In this document: positions 14,325-21,369 of the stretch, one piece after another
Position numbering within the stretch: position 1 is the stretch's first letter
How the letters are laid out: each line of letters opens with the position of its first letter
Virus record (IMG/VR): IMGVR_UViG_3300040809_000228
Location: 1-22,787 of that record
Strand: one strand, 5' to 3'
DNA length: 22,787 bases
Origin: a virus
The notes under the pieces: model-generated
Told to the model about the DNA's origin: nothing
Seen by the model: the letters and a program-made list of their open reading frames with translations, nothing else
Database searches by the model: none
Position numbers and translations under genes: made by a program

Positions 14325-14893
14325 CAGACTCTCTTATGCAACTGATAAATTCTTGAAACTTTTTTATCATTATGAAAATCTGATTTATACTCAAGACCAA
14401 CCTTGTCAAATAGTTCTAATAATTCTTCTGGAGAAATTTGCAAAGGATCACTGCTTTTACAAACATTGATATCTTCAGCATATCCGTGTTCAATATACAT
14501 AAAACCATTTTCAGATAGTTGATCTTTCCATGTGATGATGCATTTTTCTGGGTCATAACTATGATCAAACGAGTTGCTGTAGACAATATCAAATTGACCA
14601 ACCCACTCTTCTTTCACCTCATGAAAATCATGTTGTACTGTCATAGGAAAATCACTTGCAGTATGTGATATCTCACTACCGATAATTTCTGCTTCCTCGT
14701 AGTATTTTTTAAAATACTTTTGCTCAGCAGCATTCCTTGTGCCATGACAAAGAATTTTATATGCTACTGGTTGTAACTGATGAATTTCCGATATTGTATC
14801 TTCCTGAACCCACTTCCATTTTATTTTTCTTTCATTAGCAGAAGTTTGTTCTTGAACATAATGATCGTAATTTTCGTACTTATAAACTTTCAT
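14324..14893 (-). CDS. Class I SAM-methyltransferase-like protein inserted between genes 16 and 17
   Basis: This 189-residue protein has a Rossmann-like layout. After about 40 residues comes motif I, KILCHGTRNAAEQKYF (residues 46-61, with CHGTRN in place of the usual GxGxG). A second strand ends in an acid, IIGSEIS (Glu74). Then come MTVQHDFHEV and FDIVYSNSFDHSYDP (101-115), and the post-core strand NGFMYIEHGY. This GTRN-type arrangement is found in a group of poorly characterised methyltransferase-like proteins. The substrate is not evident, and catalytic activity is inference. It overlaps gene 16 by 14 bases and gene 17 by one base, with a good AAGGA ribosome site. It therefore sits inside the terminase operon with no promoter of its own, which is not the T4 arrangement. 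Confidence 0.65.
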   Translation of the reverse strand: MKVYKYENYDHYVQEQTSANERKIKWKWVQEDTISEIHQLQPVAYKILCHGTRNAAEQKYFKKYYEEAEIIGSEISHTASDFPMTVQHDFHEVKEEWVGQFDIVYSNSFDHSYDPEKCIITWKDQLSENGFMYIEHGYAEDINVCKSSDPLQISPEELLELFDKVGLEYKSDFHNDKKVSRIYQLHKRV

Positions 14894-15254
14894 CAGATTC
14901 CTTTGGTGTTATATCTTTTATGCCGAGTTTTTCTCGATGTAGTAATCGTTGTAATTCAGTAGTGCTTCCAATAAACACATTGTTCGTAGTATTTTCTGTG
15001 TGTTTTTTATCTGCGTTTTCCAAGTCTTTCTTTTTCTTATTCAAGTCCATCAGTCGATCGTTTACATCACTGACGTCTTTAATAAGTTTAGAAAGAACTT
15101 CATAAGCACGTGGGTGTTCAGATGCGGCAGCAACCTCGAGCATTTCTTCAATGCCCTGCTGTCCTTTTCGGATTAAAGAGTAATACGTTTCTTTAGAAAA
15201 GTTATAATCTGAGTCAAAGAAGTTGGTTTCTTTGCTCGGAAGGTTTTTTGACAT
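14880..15254 (-). CDS. 16: Terminase small subunit gp16
   Basis: This 124-residue homologue of T4 gp16 (164 aa) is the oligomeric DNA-recognition and regulatory partner of gp17. The pattern is SDYNFSKETYYSLIRKGQQG near residues 15-34, then a long helical coiled-coil pair (EEMLEVAAASEHPRAYEVLS and LIKDVSDVNDRLMDLNKKKK), and the late conserved patch NNVFIGSTTELQRLL at about 90-104, all as in T4-like small terminases. The frame opens at a GTG at 15266, but the ATG at 15254 has GGAT six bases upstream and looks better. It starts 19 bases after gene 15 and its end overlaps the methyltransferase-like gene. Confidence 0.87.
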   Translation of the reverse strand: MSKNLPSKETNFFDSDYNFSKETYYSLIRKGQQGIEEMLEVAAASEHPRAYEVLSKLIKDVSDVNDRLMDLNKKKKDLENADKKHTENTTNNVFIGSTTELQRLLHREKLGIKDITPKESDESL

Positions 15255-15273
15255 AGTATAATCCACAAATCAT

Positions 15274-16059
15274 TTAAGGTTGCTCTGTATCTAGGTGAGT
15301 AATAATTAACGAGTAATCACTATCACCTGTCACCAGAGGATCTGGAGTAATGCTTAATGCAGTCAAGAATAGATCTGAATCTGCAATACCAGCATCCATG
15401 TTGAACAAGTTGACATCGACCTGCGTGATAACATTCGAACCATCGGATGGTGCTGGTCCGTAGAAACCAATTTTCATTTCAAAATCAAGAGTATATACAA
15501 TCGTTCTTCTTTGTGCCATATCCCCCTCATAATCATCAGAGAAAGAAACAGCAGTAAGAATAATTGGTACGTCCTCTACGATATCGTCGACACCGTCATA
15601 GGGTTTCATCGAGACCGTGTACTGAGGATTAAAATAAGGAATAATTTGCTCTACGATCTGGAGAGCGTCGTCCTGCGTCTTGCCATAGATGTTTAGTTGG
15701 AACGCAATGACATAAGGCACGCCGATATAATATTGTTTTCGTTTAGATTCGTCAGTCGGAACTGACCTTTTGTAGTTATTCGTCTTGGGTAACTGTCGAG
15801 TTGGATCGTAATTAATTCCTAGGATTTCAAATGACATCCTTGGGAGTTTGATTGCCAATTGTCTCTCTGAATCTTCGCCGTTGTTCATTTCAGCGATACG
15901 TTCGAGAAACTTTCTCTTTGGTGAATAACTCAGAGGAACTTTAGTCTGACTGTAAGAACTTCCACCAGAAGTTCGAACCACATATAGGTTATCAAACAGA
16001 GAACCAAATACTGCGACTGACTTTCTTACTCTCTGATTGTAGAAATGATCACCGAACAT
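15274..16059 (-). CDS. 15: Tail sheath stabiliser / terminator gp15
   Basis: This 261-residue protein matches T4 gp15 (272 aa), the hexameric ring that caps the tail on top of gp3 and gp18 and docks to the neck. Clear matches are MFGDHFYNQRVRKSVAVFGS at the start (T4 MFGYFYNSSFRRYATLMGD), KVPLSYSPKRKFLERI (residues 40-55), the DDALQIVEQIIPYFNPQ helix region at about 134-150, and RRTIVYTLDFEMKIGFYGP. The variable, Asp-rich C-terminal tail differs, as expected. Its ATG shares one base with the gene 14 stop, so 13, 14 and 15 form one tight neck and tail-top operon. Confidence 0.93.
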   Translation of the reverse strand: MFGDHFYNQRVRKSVAVFGSLFDNLYVVRTSGGSSYSQTKVPLSYSPKRKFLERIAEMNNGEDSERQLAIKLPRMSFEILGINYDPTRQLPKTNNYKRSVPTDESKRKQYYIGVPYVIAFQLNIYGKTQDDALQIVEQIIPYFNPQYTVSMKPYDGVDDIVEDVPIILTAVSFSDDYEGDMAQRRTIVYTLDFEMKIGFYGPAPSDGSNVITQVDVNLFNMDAGIADSDLFLTALSITPDPLVTGDSDYSLIITHLDTEQP

Positions 16060-16985
16060 TATTGTGGGTCTCCGAATGGATTGCTCTCACTGAAGTCAAT
16101 AAACTCAAACGCACTGACATCGAAAGTCGGTATTTCATCATTCGAACCACCAGCAGAGTTTTGTTGTATATTTTGTAGTTCTTCTACTAGTGATGGAGTC
16201 GCTGCTGTTACAATTTCTTCACCCGCTTCATTAAACAAAACGGATTGTATAACTTGTCTTGTAGTGGTAAATTGTCTATAGAGTCCATCAGTAGATCCAA
16301 CATGAGCAAGATAAAGTTTATTATCTGAGTCTGACCACTTGACAACTTCGGCGGAAATTGTATAATCATCGAACGTCTGCGTTACTGGTTCGTTAATAAT
16401 GTATCCATTGCTCGCAGAGTCCATTGTGAGAACATACTGATAGGCAGCAAAGTTCTCGATATTATCAACTTCCGCGACACCAGTATCGAAATCTTCGTCG
16501 TTGTATTCAAACAACTCACAACTGAGCGTGAATACTGGCAGCTGACTTAATTGATAGAACGGCGTTTCATCAAACACTCTCATAATCTCAAACGTTGAGT
16601 TCGAGAGTGGTAGGTGAATTAGATCGCCTTCTCTTGGACGATAATACTTATTTGGATCCCCGCCGTTTTCTTTACTACCAATTTCTTGGTTGAACCTTCT
16701 CCTTGCCATGACGAAGGTTGCAGAGTTGCGAATTTCTACACCGAACTTAGTGAACAGATCTTGCTCACCATCAAATCCTTCGATATTTTCGATGTACATT
16801 TCAATTTTGTATGCATGATCAAACCGAGAAAGTTCGGCATCACTGAAGATAACATCTTTGGAGATAACTTCGCGAGGAATATAGTAGACGTCTTGTCCGT
16901 AGAACTGCAAAGATTCTATGATTAAATCTTCATAGAGTCTTTGTTCGGATCTGACTTTTTGACTGAAGTAACGATTAGTCGCCAT
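16059..16985 (-). CDS. 14: Neck protein gp14
   Basis: This 308-residue head-completion neck protein is longer than T4 gp14 (256 aa). It joins the gp13 ring and provides the docking surface for the tail. The N-terminal RYFSQKVRSEQRLYEDLI and IESLQFYGQDVYYIPRE segments match the family, as do YIENIEGFDGEQDLFTKFG and ATFVMARRRF (about residues 63-96). The REGDLIHLPL and PFYQLSQLPVFTLSCELFEY stretches continue the alignment. The extra length is a C-terminal extension of about 50 residues, rich in Ser, Asn and acidic residues. It begins three bases after the stop of gene 13 and ends overlapping gene 15. Confidence 0.93.
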   Translation of the reverse strand: MATNRYFSQKVRSEQRLYEDLIIESLQFYGQDVYYIPREVISKDVIFSDAELSRFDHAYKIEMYIENIEGFDGEQDLFTKFGVEIRNSATFVMARRRFNQEIGSKENGGDPNKYYRPREGDLIHLPLSNSTFEIMRVFDETPFYQLSQLPVFTLSCELFEYNDEDFDTGVAEVDNIENFAAYQYVLTMDSASNGYIINEPVTQTFDDYTISAEVVKWSDSDNKLYLAHVGSTDGLYRQFTTTRQVIQSVLFNEAGEEIVTAATPSLVEELQNIQQNSAGGSNDEIPTFDVSAFEFIDFSESNPFGDPQ

Positions 16986-16988
16986 GTA

Positions 16989-17741
16989 TTACCCCACGAA
17001 GAAGTCTGGCGGCAACTCCTGCTCCAGTCTAAGTCTTTCTCTCAGCATTTCTAGTTCGCCTGTGGCGTCATCGAAATACTGTCGACCATTAATTTGTACA
17101 CCGCCTGGTAATTGCATACCATCAAACTTCATCATATTTGCTCCCCACTGCTGTTTAATAAGCGCAGTGGTATAATCTTTCATAAACATATCATTATATA
17201 CACTTGTGAAAGACTCTGGGTCTACGATCTGGTAGATCTCAGCAACAACATATTCTCCTGCTTTTAGATCACCATCAGCAAAGTCACCGAAAATATGCAA
17301 ACGATTCTGCCTTCTGGAGAACTGCACTTGAGGCGTGCCATTGAGTTTCATGTCTAAAAGAGATAGGTATTGCATTGTTTGGTCATAATATGCCAAACCA
17401 CCATTCATTTGCGGAAGGTGATGAAAGTCACTCAATGCAAATTGATATTTAAATGAAAACATATTGGTGCTGTTGATAAAAGAAGCATCAACAGGGAACA
17501 ATCTAGAGACATAAATTACGTCATTTGAGATTGGAATGTATTTGTTTGATACGTCATCGGCAGTAATCTCATGAGACAAATACAACCTTACAGTAGCATC
17601 TGAGTGAAACTCTTGATAAACTTGTAACGCATCATCGACTTTATCTTCGATTTGATCATCGTCTACATTAATTTCAATTACTGGGTCTCCCAATCTTCGG
17701 AGACAGTAGTCGATCAAACCTTGTCTGGATGTAATTGCCAT
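16989..17741 (-). CDS. 13: Neck protein gp13
   Basis: This 250-residue protein corresponds to T4 gp13 (309 aa), the dodecameric ring that binds the portal after packaging. The start SRQGLIDYCLRRLGDPVIEI then NVDDDQIEDKVDDALQVYQE and FHSDATVRLYLSHEITADD follows the T4 sequence closely. YFDDATGELEMLRERLRLEQ and LPPDFFVG form the C-terminal helix and end. It is shorter than T4 in the middle. An AAAGGT ribosome site lies six bases before the ATG. It begins ten bases after the 103-aa gene and ends four bases before gene 14. Confidence 0.94.
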   Translation of the reverse strand: MAITSRQGLIDYCLRRLGDPVIEINVDDDQIEDKVDDALQVYQEFHSDATVRLYLSHEITADDVSNKYIPISNDVIYVSRLFPVDASFINSTNMFSFKYQFALSDFHHLPQMNGGLAYYDQTMQYLSLLDMKLNGTPQVQFSRRQNRLHIFGDFADGDLKAGEYVVAEIYQIVDPESFTSVYNDMFMKDYTTALIKQQWGANMMKFDGMQLPGGVQINGRQYFDDATGELEMLRERLRLEQELPPDFFVG

Positions 17742-17750
17742 GCGTTACCT

Positions 17751-18062
17751 TTAATTCAGCAGAGTGCCAGAAGCATCGTATACCTTTGGTATACTCAAGT
17801 TGACTGGGAATGATCCACCATCTGCTGTGCCGATCGTAAGAGTAGTAGTTGCAGAATCATATCCAAATGCAGAGACTCCAGCAACTGATACTGTGCCAGC
17901 GCTGTCTAACTGTCCCTGAGCATTAACTGTGAATACTGGCACCAGTGATGCCGAACCATAAGATCCTGCCACTACTCCTGTGGGTCTTAACTTTGCGGAA
18001 GGAATAGTGTCTGCACTATCAATCGCATTTGCACCCAATCTTGTTAAATTTGTTAGTGCCAT
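17751..18062 (-). CDS. Small fibre-repeat structural protein
   Basis: This 103-residue protein has no clear named homologue. It begins MALTNLTRLGANAIDSADTI and contains the phage-fibre repeat type GSYGSASLVPVFTVNAQGQL at residues 34-53, a module found many times over in long tail fibres. It ends with a beta-rich stretch (TTLTIGTADGG, NLSIPKVYDASG). With a single copy and such a short length it is probably a small virion or neck/whisker-type protein rather than a full fibre. It lies where T4 has wac (fibritin) just before gene 13, but it is far smaller than fibritin (about 490 aa) and has no visible coiled coil. An exact late promoter lies about 30 bases upstream. Function is inferred from position only. 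Confidence 0.6.
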   Translation of the reverse strand: MALTNLTRLGANAIDSADTIPSAKLRPTGVVAGSYGSASLVPVFTVNAQGQLDSAGTVSVAGVSAFGYDSATTTLTIGTADGGSFPVNLSIPKVYDASGTLLN

Positions 18063-18090
18063 TGAGGTGTACCTTTGAAATCTTTACTTC

Positions 18091-18098
18091 TATTTATA
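18091..18098 (-). promoter_or_regulatory. Late promoter of the neck-terminase block
   Basis: An exact TATAAATA, preceded by G, occupies the 39-base gap between the fibre cassette and the 103-aa gene. T4 spacing puts the start near 18085, giving a leader of about 23 bases. It is the only exact late box between here and the gene 18 promoter, so it should drive 13 to 17. Confidence 0.85.
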
Positions 18099-18101
18099 CT
18101 G

Positions 18102-18656
18102 TTACGCAGGTTTAGTTGGCCATACTACATTGATAGGGAATCCTGCTTGAGCGGGTACATCTCTAAGTGCTTGACGATACGCTGCCATTTCAGTAGAAAG
18201 AGTTTGGTCTGCCATGGCAAGATAATCAGTATGCTGAAGTTTTTCATTTCTTATCTCTCTTGCTATCTCCGCCTTGGCTTCTAGCGTATGCTCATGCAGT
18301 GTCCATTGATACACATTATTTGAGTCGGGCTCTTCATTTCGCTCTGGCCAATGGGTCATATTATTAAACTCAGGCATATCGGCAGTAGTATAGATAATCT
18401 CTGTAAGAGCCTCTGCAGAGGAAGTATTAATATCTCCTATAGCTAGAGGACTCGAGGACTCTGCAGACTCCTGATATATCCAATGTGCAATTACATAAGG
18501 AGCGAAGTTTTCAATAATCTGTACTAAAGCTTCGGCAGATGACCAATCTTCTGGGTTAAAGTTTTTAAAAAAATTGTCCCGGCCTTCCGCAAAGTATCGA
18601 ACAGATAAAAACTTATGTTGAGGTTCTGCATTTAAAATTTCATAAGAATAATTCAT
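18102..18656 (-). CDS. Tail fibre assembly chaperone (Phage_tail_APC-like C-terminus)
   Basis: This 184-residue protein's C-terminal 60 residues carry the tail-assembly-chaperone pattern: REIRNEKLQHTDYLAMAD, then MAAYRQALRDVPAQAG and PINVVWPTKPA. This matches the R-x-L-L-x-x-(T/S)-D-w ... YRQALRD(I/V)P ... WP-x-P ending of the Phage_tail_APC type family (PF16778). The N-terminal 110 residues are unlike anything I recognise. The frame is open to a TTG at 18671, but the ATG at 18656 with AAGGGA six bases upstream is the better start. It comes 12 bases after the stop of the glycine-rich adhesin gene. Such chaperones commonly sit directly after the fibre or adhesin they help fold or trimerise, so the adhesin is its likely client. 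Confidence 0.75.
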   Translation of the reverse strand: MNYSYEILNAEPQHKFLSVRYFAEGRDNFFKNFNPEDWSSAEALVQIIENFAPYVIAHWIYQESAESSSPLAIGDINTSSAEALTEIIYTTADMPEFNNMTHWPERNEEPDSNNVYQWTLHEHTLEAKAEIAREIRNEKLQHTDYLAMADQTLSTEMAAYRQALRDVPAQAGFPINVVWPTKPA

Positions 18657-18667
18657 AAAGGTCCCTT

Positions 18668-19609
18668 TCAAACAGTATAGTTAGTGGAAGAATTACCACT
18701 TATATTAACTACCAATGTTCCGTTTATATATAGTCGAGCCCGTCCAGTTGCGTTACGATTTCCGGAGCTGCCTGAGGAAGAGCTATATGTCCATATAGCT
18801 GCATTATTTGTAGAGGTTCGTACATATCCGCCTCCTCCGGCTCCGCTACTACCACTGCCTGAATTACCGGTGCCTCCACCGCCTCCACCGCCGTAGCCTC
18901 CACCGCCTCCACCACCGCCTGCATCTCCATGAGGAGCATCATCTCCTCCGAGGCCTCCATTATATTGATCGGCATTTAGCCCTCTGGCAGCATTTGTTGA
19001 GCCCACTCCCGAACCTGTACCACCTGCTTGTGAGCTTCCATTCGAGCCCCAGTGCCTATTACCAAGAGCTCCAGCACCTCCTACACCTCCTGAACCTCCT
19101 CCTGCTGTGCCTCCACCACCAAATCCATCAACTCCATTTCCCCCGCCTGCATTGCCACCTCCGCCTGCACCACCTACAGACCAATACGAGGAGCCACCGC
19201 CTCCCCCACCAATAGCAACAAGAGTTCCCGCAATCTTTGCGTTTGATGCAGCACCTCCGCCAGGCTGGCGATCCGCAATTCGGCCGTAGGGCTGAGTTGG
19301 ATTACCTCCTGCGCTTCCAGATACCATTCGGATTACTGTACCTCCAGCAACGGAGCCCAAAAGTCTAGTATAGCCTCCATAACCTCCTTGATAGTTTAGG
19401 TCTCCTCCGGCTCCTCCCCAAACTCTAATGTCAAAAGGAACGGAATTACTAGCTCCATACCACTCACTAAAGGACATAACCGCTCCAGAAGCCTTGCCTA
19501 TTAGTCCACGAATATCCGAATCATTAATAGTAGCTAGTGTGCCACTAGACCCACCCGCTTCTATATGTATGGCATTGAGGCTAATTACTCCGCTACTAGG
19601 TAAAGCCAT
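18668..19609 (-). CDS. Glycine-rich tail tip adhesin (gp38-type / polyglycine sandwich candidate)
   Basis: This 313-residue protein is a likely receptor-binding protein. The first 52 residues (LPSSGVISLNAIHIEAGG, IRGLIGKASGAVMSFSEWYG) match a module widespread at the start of phage fibre and tip proteins. Residues 60-130 are beta-rich with a Gly-rich-domain look (IRVWGGAGG, GTVIRMVSGSAGG, AGTLVAIGGGGGG). From about 130 to 265 there are runs of glycine broken by short aromatic or polar loops such as SSYWSV, NRHWGSNGSSQ and NADQYN. The T-even adhesin gp38 uses similar glycine-rich motifs that pack as polyglycine-II helices presenting variable loops. The C-terminal 45 residues (RARLYINGTLVVNISGN) form a non-glycine end. 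Mapping onto gp38 is inference. It lies between a 78-aa gene and a likely chaperone gene. Confidence 0.75.
   Translation of the reverse strand: MALPSSGVISLNAIHIEAGGSSGTLATINDSDIRGLIGKASGAVMSFSEWYGASNSVPFDIRVWGGAGGDLNYQGGYGGYTRLLGSVAGGTVIRMVSGSAGGNPTQPYGRIADRQPGGGAASNAKIAGTLVAIGGGGGGSSYWSVGGAGGGGNAGGGNGVDGFGGGGTAGGGSGGVGGAGALGNRHWGSNGSSQAGGTGSGVGSTNAARGLNADQYNGGLGGDDAPHGDAGGGGGGGGYGGGGGGGTGNSGSGSSGAGGGGYVRTSTNNAAIWTYSSSSGSSGNRNATGRARLYINGTLVVNISGNSSTNYTV
18817..19230. repeat. Low-complexity GGN-codon tract encoding the polyglycine region
   Basis: On the plus strand the tract is rich in CTCC, CCGCC and CACC repeats, the reverse of glycine codons. Repeats of this sort can slip or recombine and change glycine-run lengths and loops, which would suit a receptor-binding region. 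It also generates long false reading frames rich in Pro, His and Leu on the plus strand. Confidence 0.75.
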
Positions 19610-19615
19610 AGTTTA

Positions 19616-19852
19616 TTACTCCAGGGTCTCAACGGGGTCTTCTGCCAGAGCAGTAATTGCACCAACAGCAATCTTGTGTTCAACACCTCTCGCTACTTCA
19701 GAAACACGAATTTCTGTAGCTTCCGCATCGTATGCTCCATCAGTAAATACTGCATTTACGCCGCGAGTGTGTGTAATTGTTTCATCTGTAAAAGTTACCT
19801 CTACAGTTGTATTTTCACCTTCTGGTGCGTTATATGTGTATGTTACGCTCAT
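19616..19852 (-). CDS. 78-aa hypothetical protein in the fibre cassette
   Basis: This small, acidic, beta-rich protein of unknown function starts MSVTYTYNAPEGENTTVEVT and ends ITALAEDPVETLE. It has no Cys, signal peptide or membrane segment. The ATG overlaps the stop of the S74 fibre gene as ATGA, and it lies six bases upstream of the adhesin gene, so it is firmly part of the fibre operon. It could be a small baseplate or fibre-linking protein or a capping domain, but nothing in the sequence decides this. Confidence 0.6.
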   Translation of the reverse strand: MSVTYTYNAPEGENTTVEVTFTDETITHTRGVNAVFTDGAYDAEATEIRVSEVARGVEHKIAVGAITALAEDPVETLE

Positions 19853-21369
19853 TTCAATTTCTCTTTGAGTTCTTCAATTTGAGCTTGTTGCTCTTTGATT
19901 GCTTCTATTAATAGGGGTATTAACTTTTCTTTATCAACTGTCAAGAAATTATGGTCTGTTCCTGATTTCATAGTGTAGTTGCCATTAAACGGAGCAGTAA
20001 CTACTGCATCTGGAATAATTTCTTGAATTTCTTGCGCAATTACACCGTGCTCATGCATTGAAGATGGATGGAAATCATATTCAGAGGTAATATTATCAAC
20101 CCAATCAAATGTTACACCTCTAATCCTTTTAACTTTATCTATAGCGTTTTCAATAGGAGCTATATTAGTTTTTAGTCTGCCATCAGAGGCATAAGCAACA
20201 ATATTTCCTGTAGCAGAGATTGCACCGTTTTCACCGCAAAGGTAAATACGAGCATCGCCGTCCGACGCTACATACATTCCCCACCCATTGGCACCGCTTA
20301 AACTAATAAAAGAAGCATTAGTATGCGTATATCCAATACCATACATATTACCCAAAGCAGCATCGCTTGGATTATAACTTGATCCGATAGTATAGATTGG
20401 ATTTGACTTGTAACTGTTTGCACCAACACTATTGTAAGAACCCACTAAATGCCCAGTGTGGTGGGAGCTTCTTCCTACACCTGCGACAGTTACTGTTTGA
20501 CTTGGCGTATTGCCAGCATGATATACTCGATAACTAGCGGCTCCAGCGGACCAACCGCCATACGCCAAATCATTTATACCACCATCTACACCAAGGTAGG
20601 CAGCATAATCGCCACCAACATGAAAAGTCAAAAATGCATCAGTTCCAGAACCACTATTGAAAATTTCTAATGAGCTTTGATAACCAGATGACGTTGCAAT
20701 ATTACCATAACATTCATATGTGTGTTTTACACCATCTGGAATTGTACCATTTGCATCTAAACGTAGAAAAGAAGAGGCATGCACACCATCCACAGTATCA
20801 GCATTACCCCCATCAGCAGAAGTAATGTATCCAGCACCATTCGTCAGCTGATTATTGTTGGTTGGGATAGTAGGCTTACCACTGAGATCAGCATAAGCGC
20901 CACTAAAGTTAGATGTACCATAACCTGCATTCGCGTGATTACCCCAACCGTGTGCAGTATCTGCTTTTGAACCTTGCGCTGCAGTGGCATAATCAGTCGA
21001 TGCAGTCGTGGCAGCAGTTCCTAAACCCAAGTTAGTACGTGCTGTCGATGCATCAGTTAGATCTGATAGATTAGAGGATTTTGCTAATTTGGTGGCGATG
21101 GAGTTAGTCACAGTTGTGCTAAAGTTTGCATCATCACCAAGTGCAGCGGCGAGTTCGTTCAGTGTGTCAAGAGTAGCAGGAGCAGAGTTAACAAGATTTG
21201 CAAGACTAGCGTCGATATCACTATCTACTTGAGACTTTTTTAATATATCTTCTGCAACAGTTAATCCAGCATCTGCTTCTATTTTAGATTCTTTAGTATT
21301 CTTTGTTGTATTCGATAATAATCTTTTATTAATATTATCGAAAAAGAAACTTCGTCTACGCCTTGCCAT
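19849..21369 (-). CDS. Tail fibre with C-terminal S74 intramolecular chaperone
   Basis: This 506-residue fibre protein has a basic start (MARRRRSFFF) followed by the common fibre stretch NSAPATLDTLNELAAALGDD (residues 66-85) and SNLSDLTDASTARTNLGLGT (96-115). It continues with a T4 gp34/37-like LTNGAGYITSADGGNADTVD segment and a Gly-, Ser- and Tyr-rich shaft. The C-terminal 112 residues are an S74 peptidase/chaperone domain: the self-cleavage dyad Ser395-Asp396 in SDGRLKTNI, the GVTFDWVD strand, HGVIAQEIQEIIPDAV, VDKEKLIPLLIEAIKEQ and a terminal coiled coil (QAQIEELKEKLK). This domain trimerises the fibre and then cuts itself off, so the mature fibre should end near residue 394. The start shares one base with the stop of the upstream 158-aa gene. 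Confidence 0.9.
   Translation of the reverse strand: MARRRRSFFFDNINKRLLSNTTKNTKESKIEADAGLTVAEDILKKSQVDSDIDASLANLVNSAPATLDTLNELAAALGDDANFSTTVTNSIATKLAKSSNLSDLTDASTARTNLGLGTAATTASTDYATAAQGSKADTAHGWGNHANAGYGTSNFSGAYADLSGKPTIPTNNNQLTNGAGYITSADGGNADTVDGVHASSFLRLDANGTIPDGVKHTYECYGNIATSSGYQSSLEIFNSGSGTDAFLTFHVGGDYAAYLGVDGGINDLAYGGWSAGAASYRVYHAGNTPSQTVTVAGVGRSSHHTGHLVGSYNSVGANSYKSNPIYTIGSSYNPSDAALGNMYGIGYTHTNASFISLSGANGWGMYVASDGDARIYLCGENGAISATGNIVAYASDGRLKTNIAPIENAIDKVKRIRGVTFDWVDNITSEYDFHPSSMHEHGVIAQEIQEIIPDAVVTAPFNGNYTMKSGTDHNFLTVDKEKLIPLLIEAIKEQQAQIEELKEKLK

Noticed and set aside
18994-19289. Plus-strand frames rich in Pro, His and Leu
   Set aside because: These are the complement of glycine codons in the adhesin gene; the low complexity explains their length.
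20571-20578. TATAAATG near-match to the late box on the minus strand
   Set aside because: It lies mid-gene in the S74 fibre, well over 700 bases from the next gene start. It shows that one-mismatch boxes arise by chance, so other near-matches are scored low.
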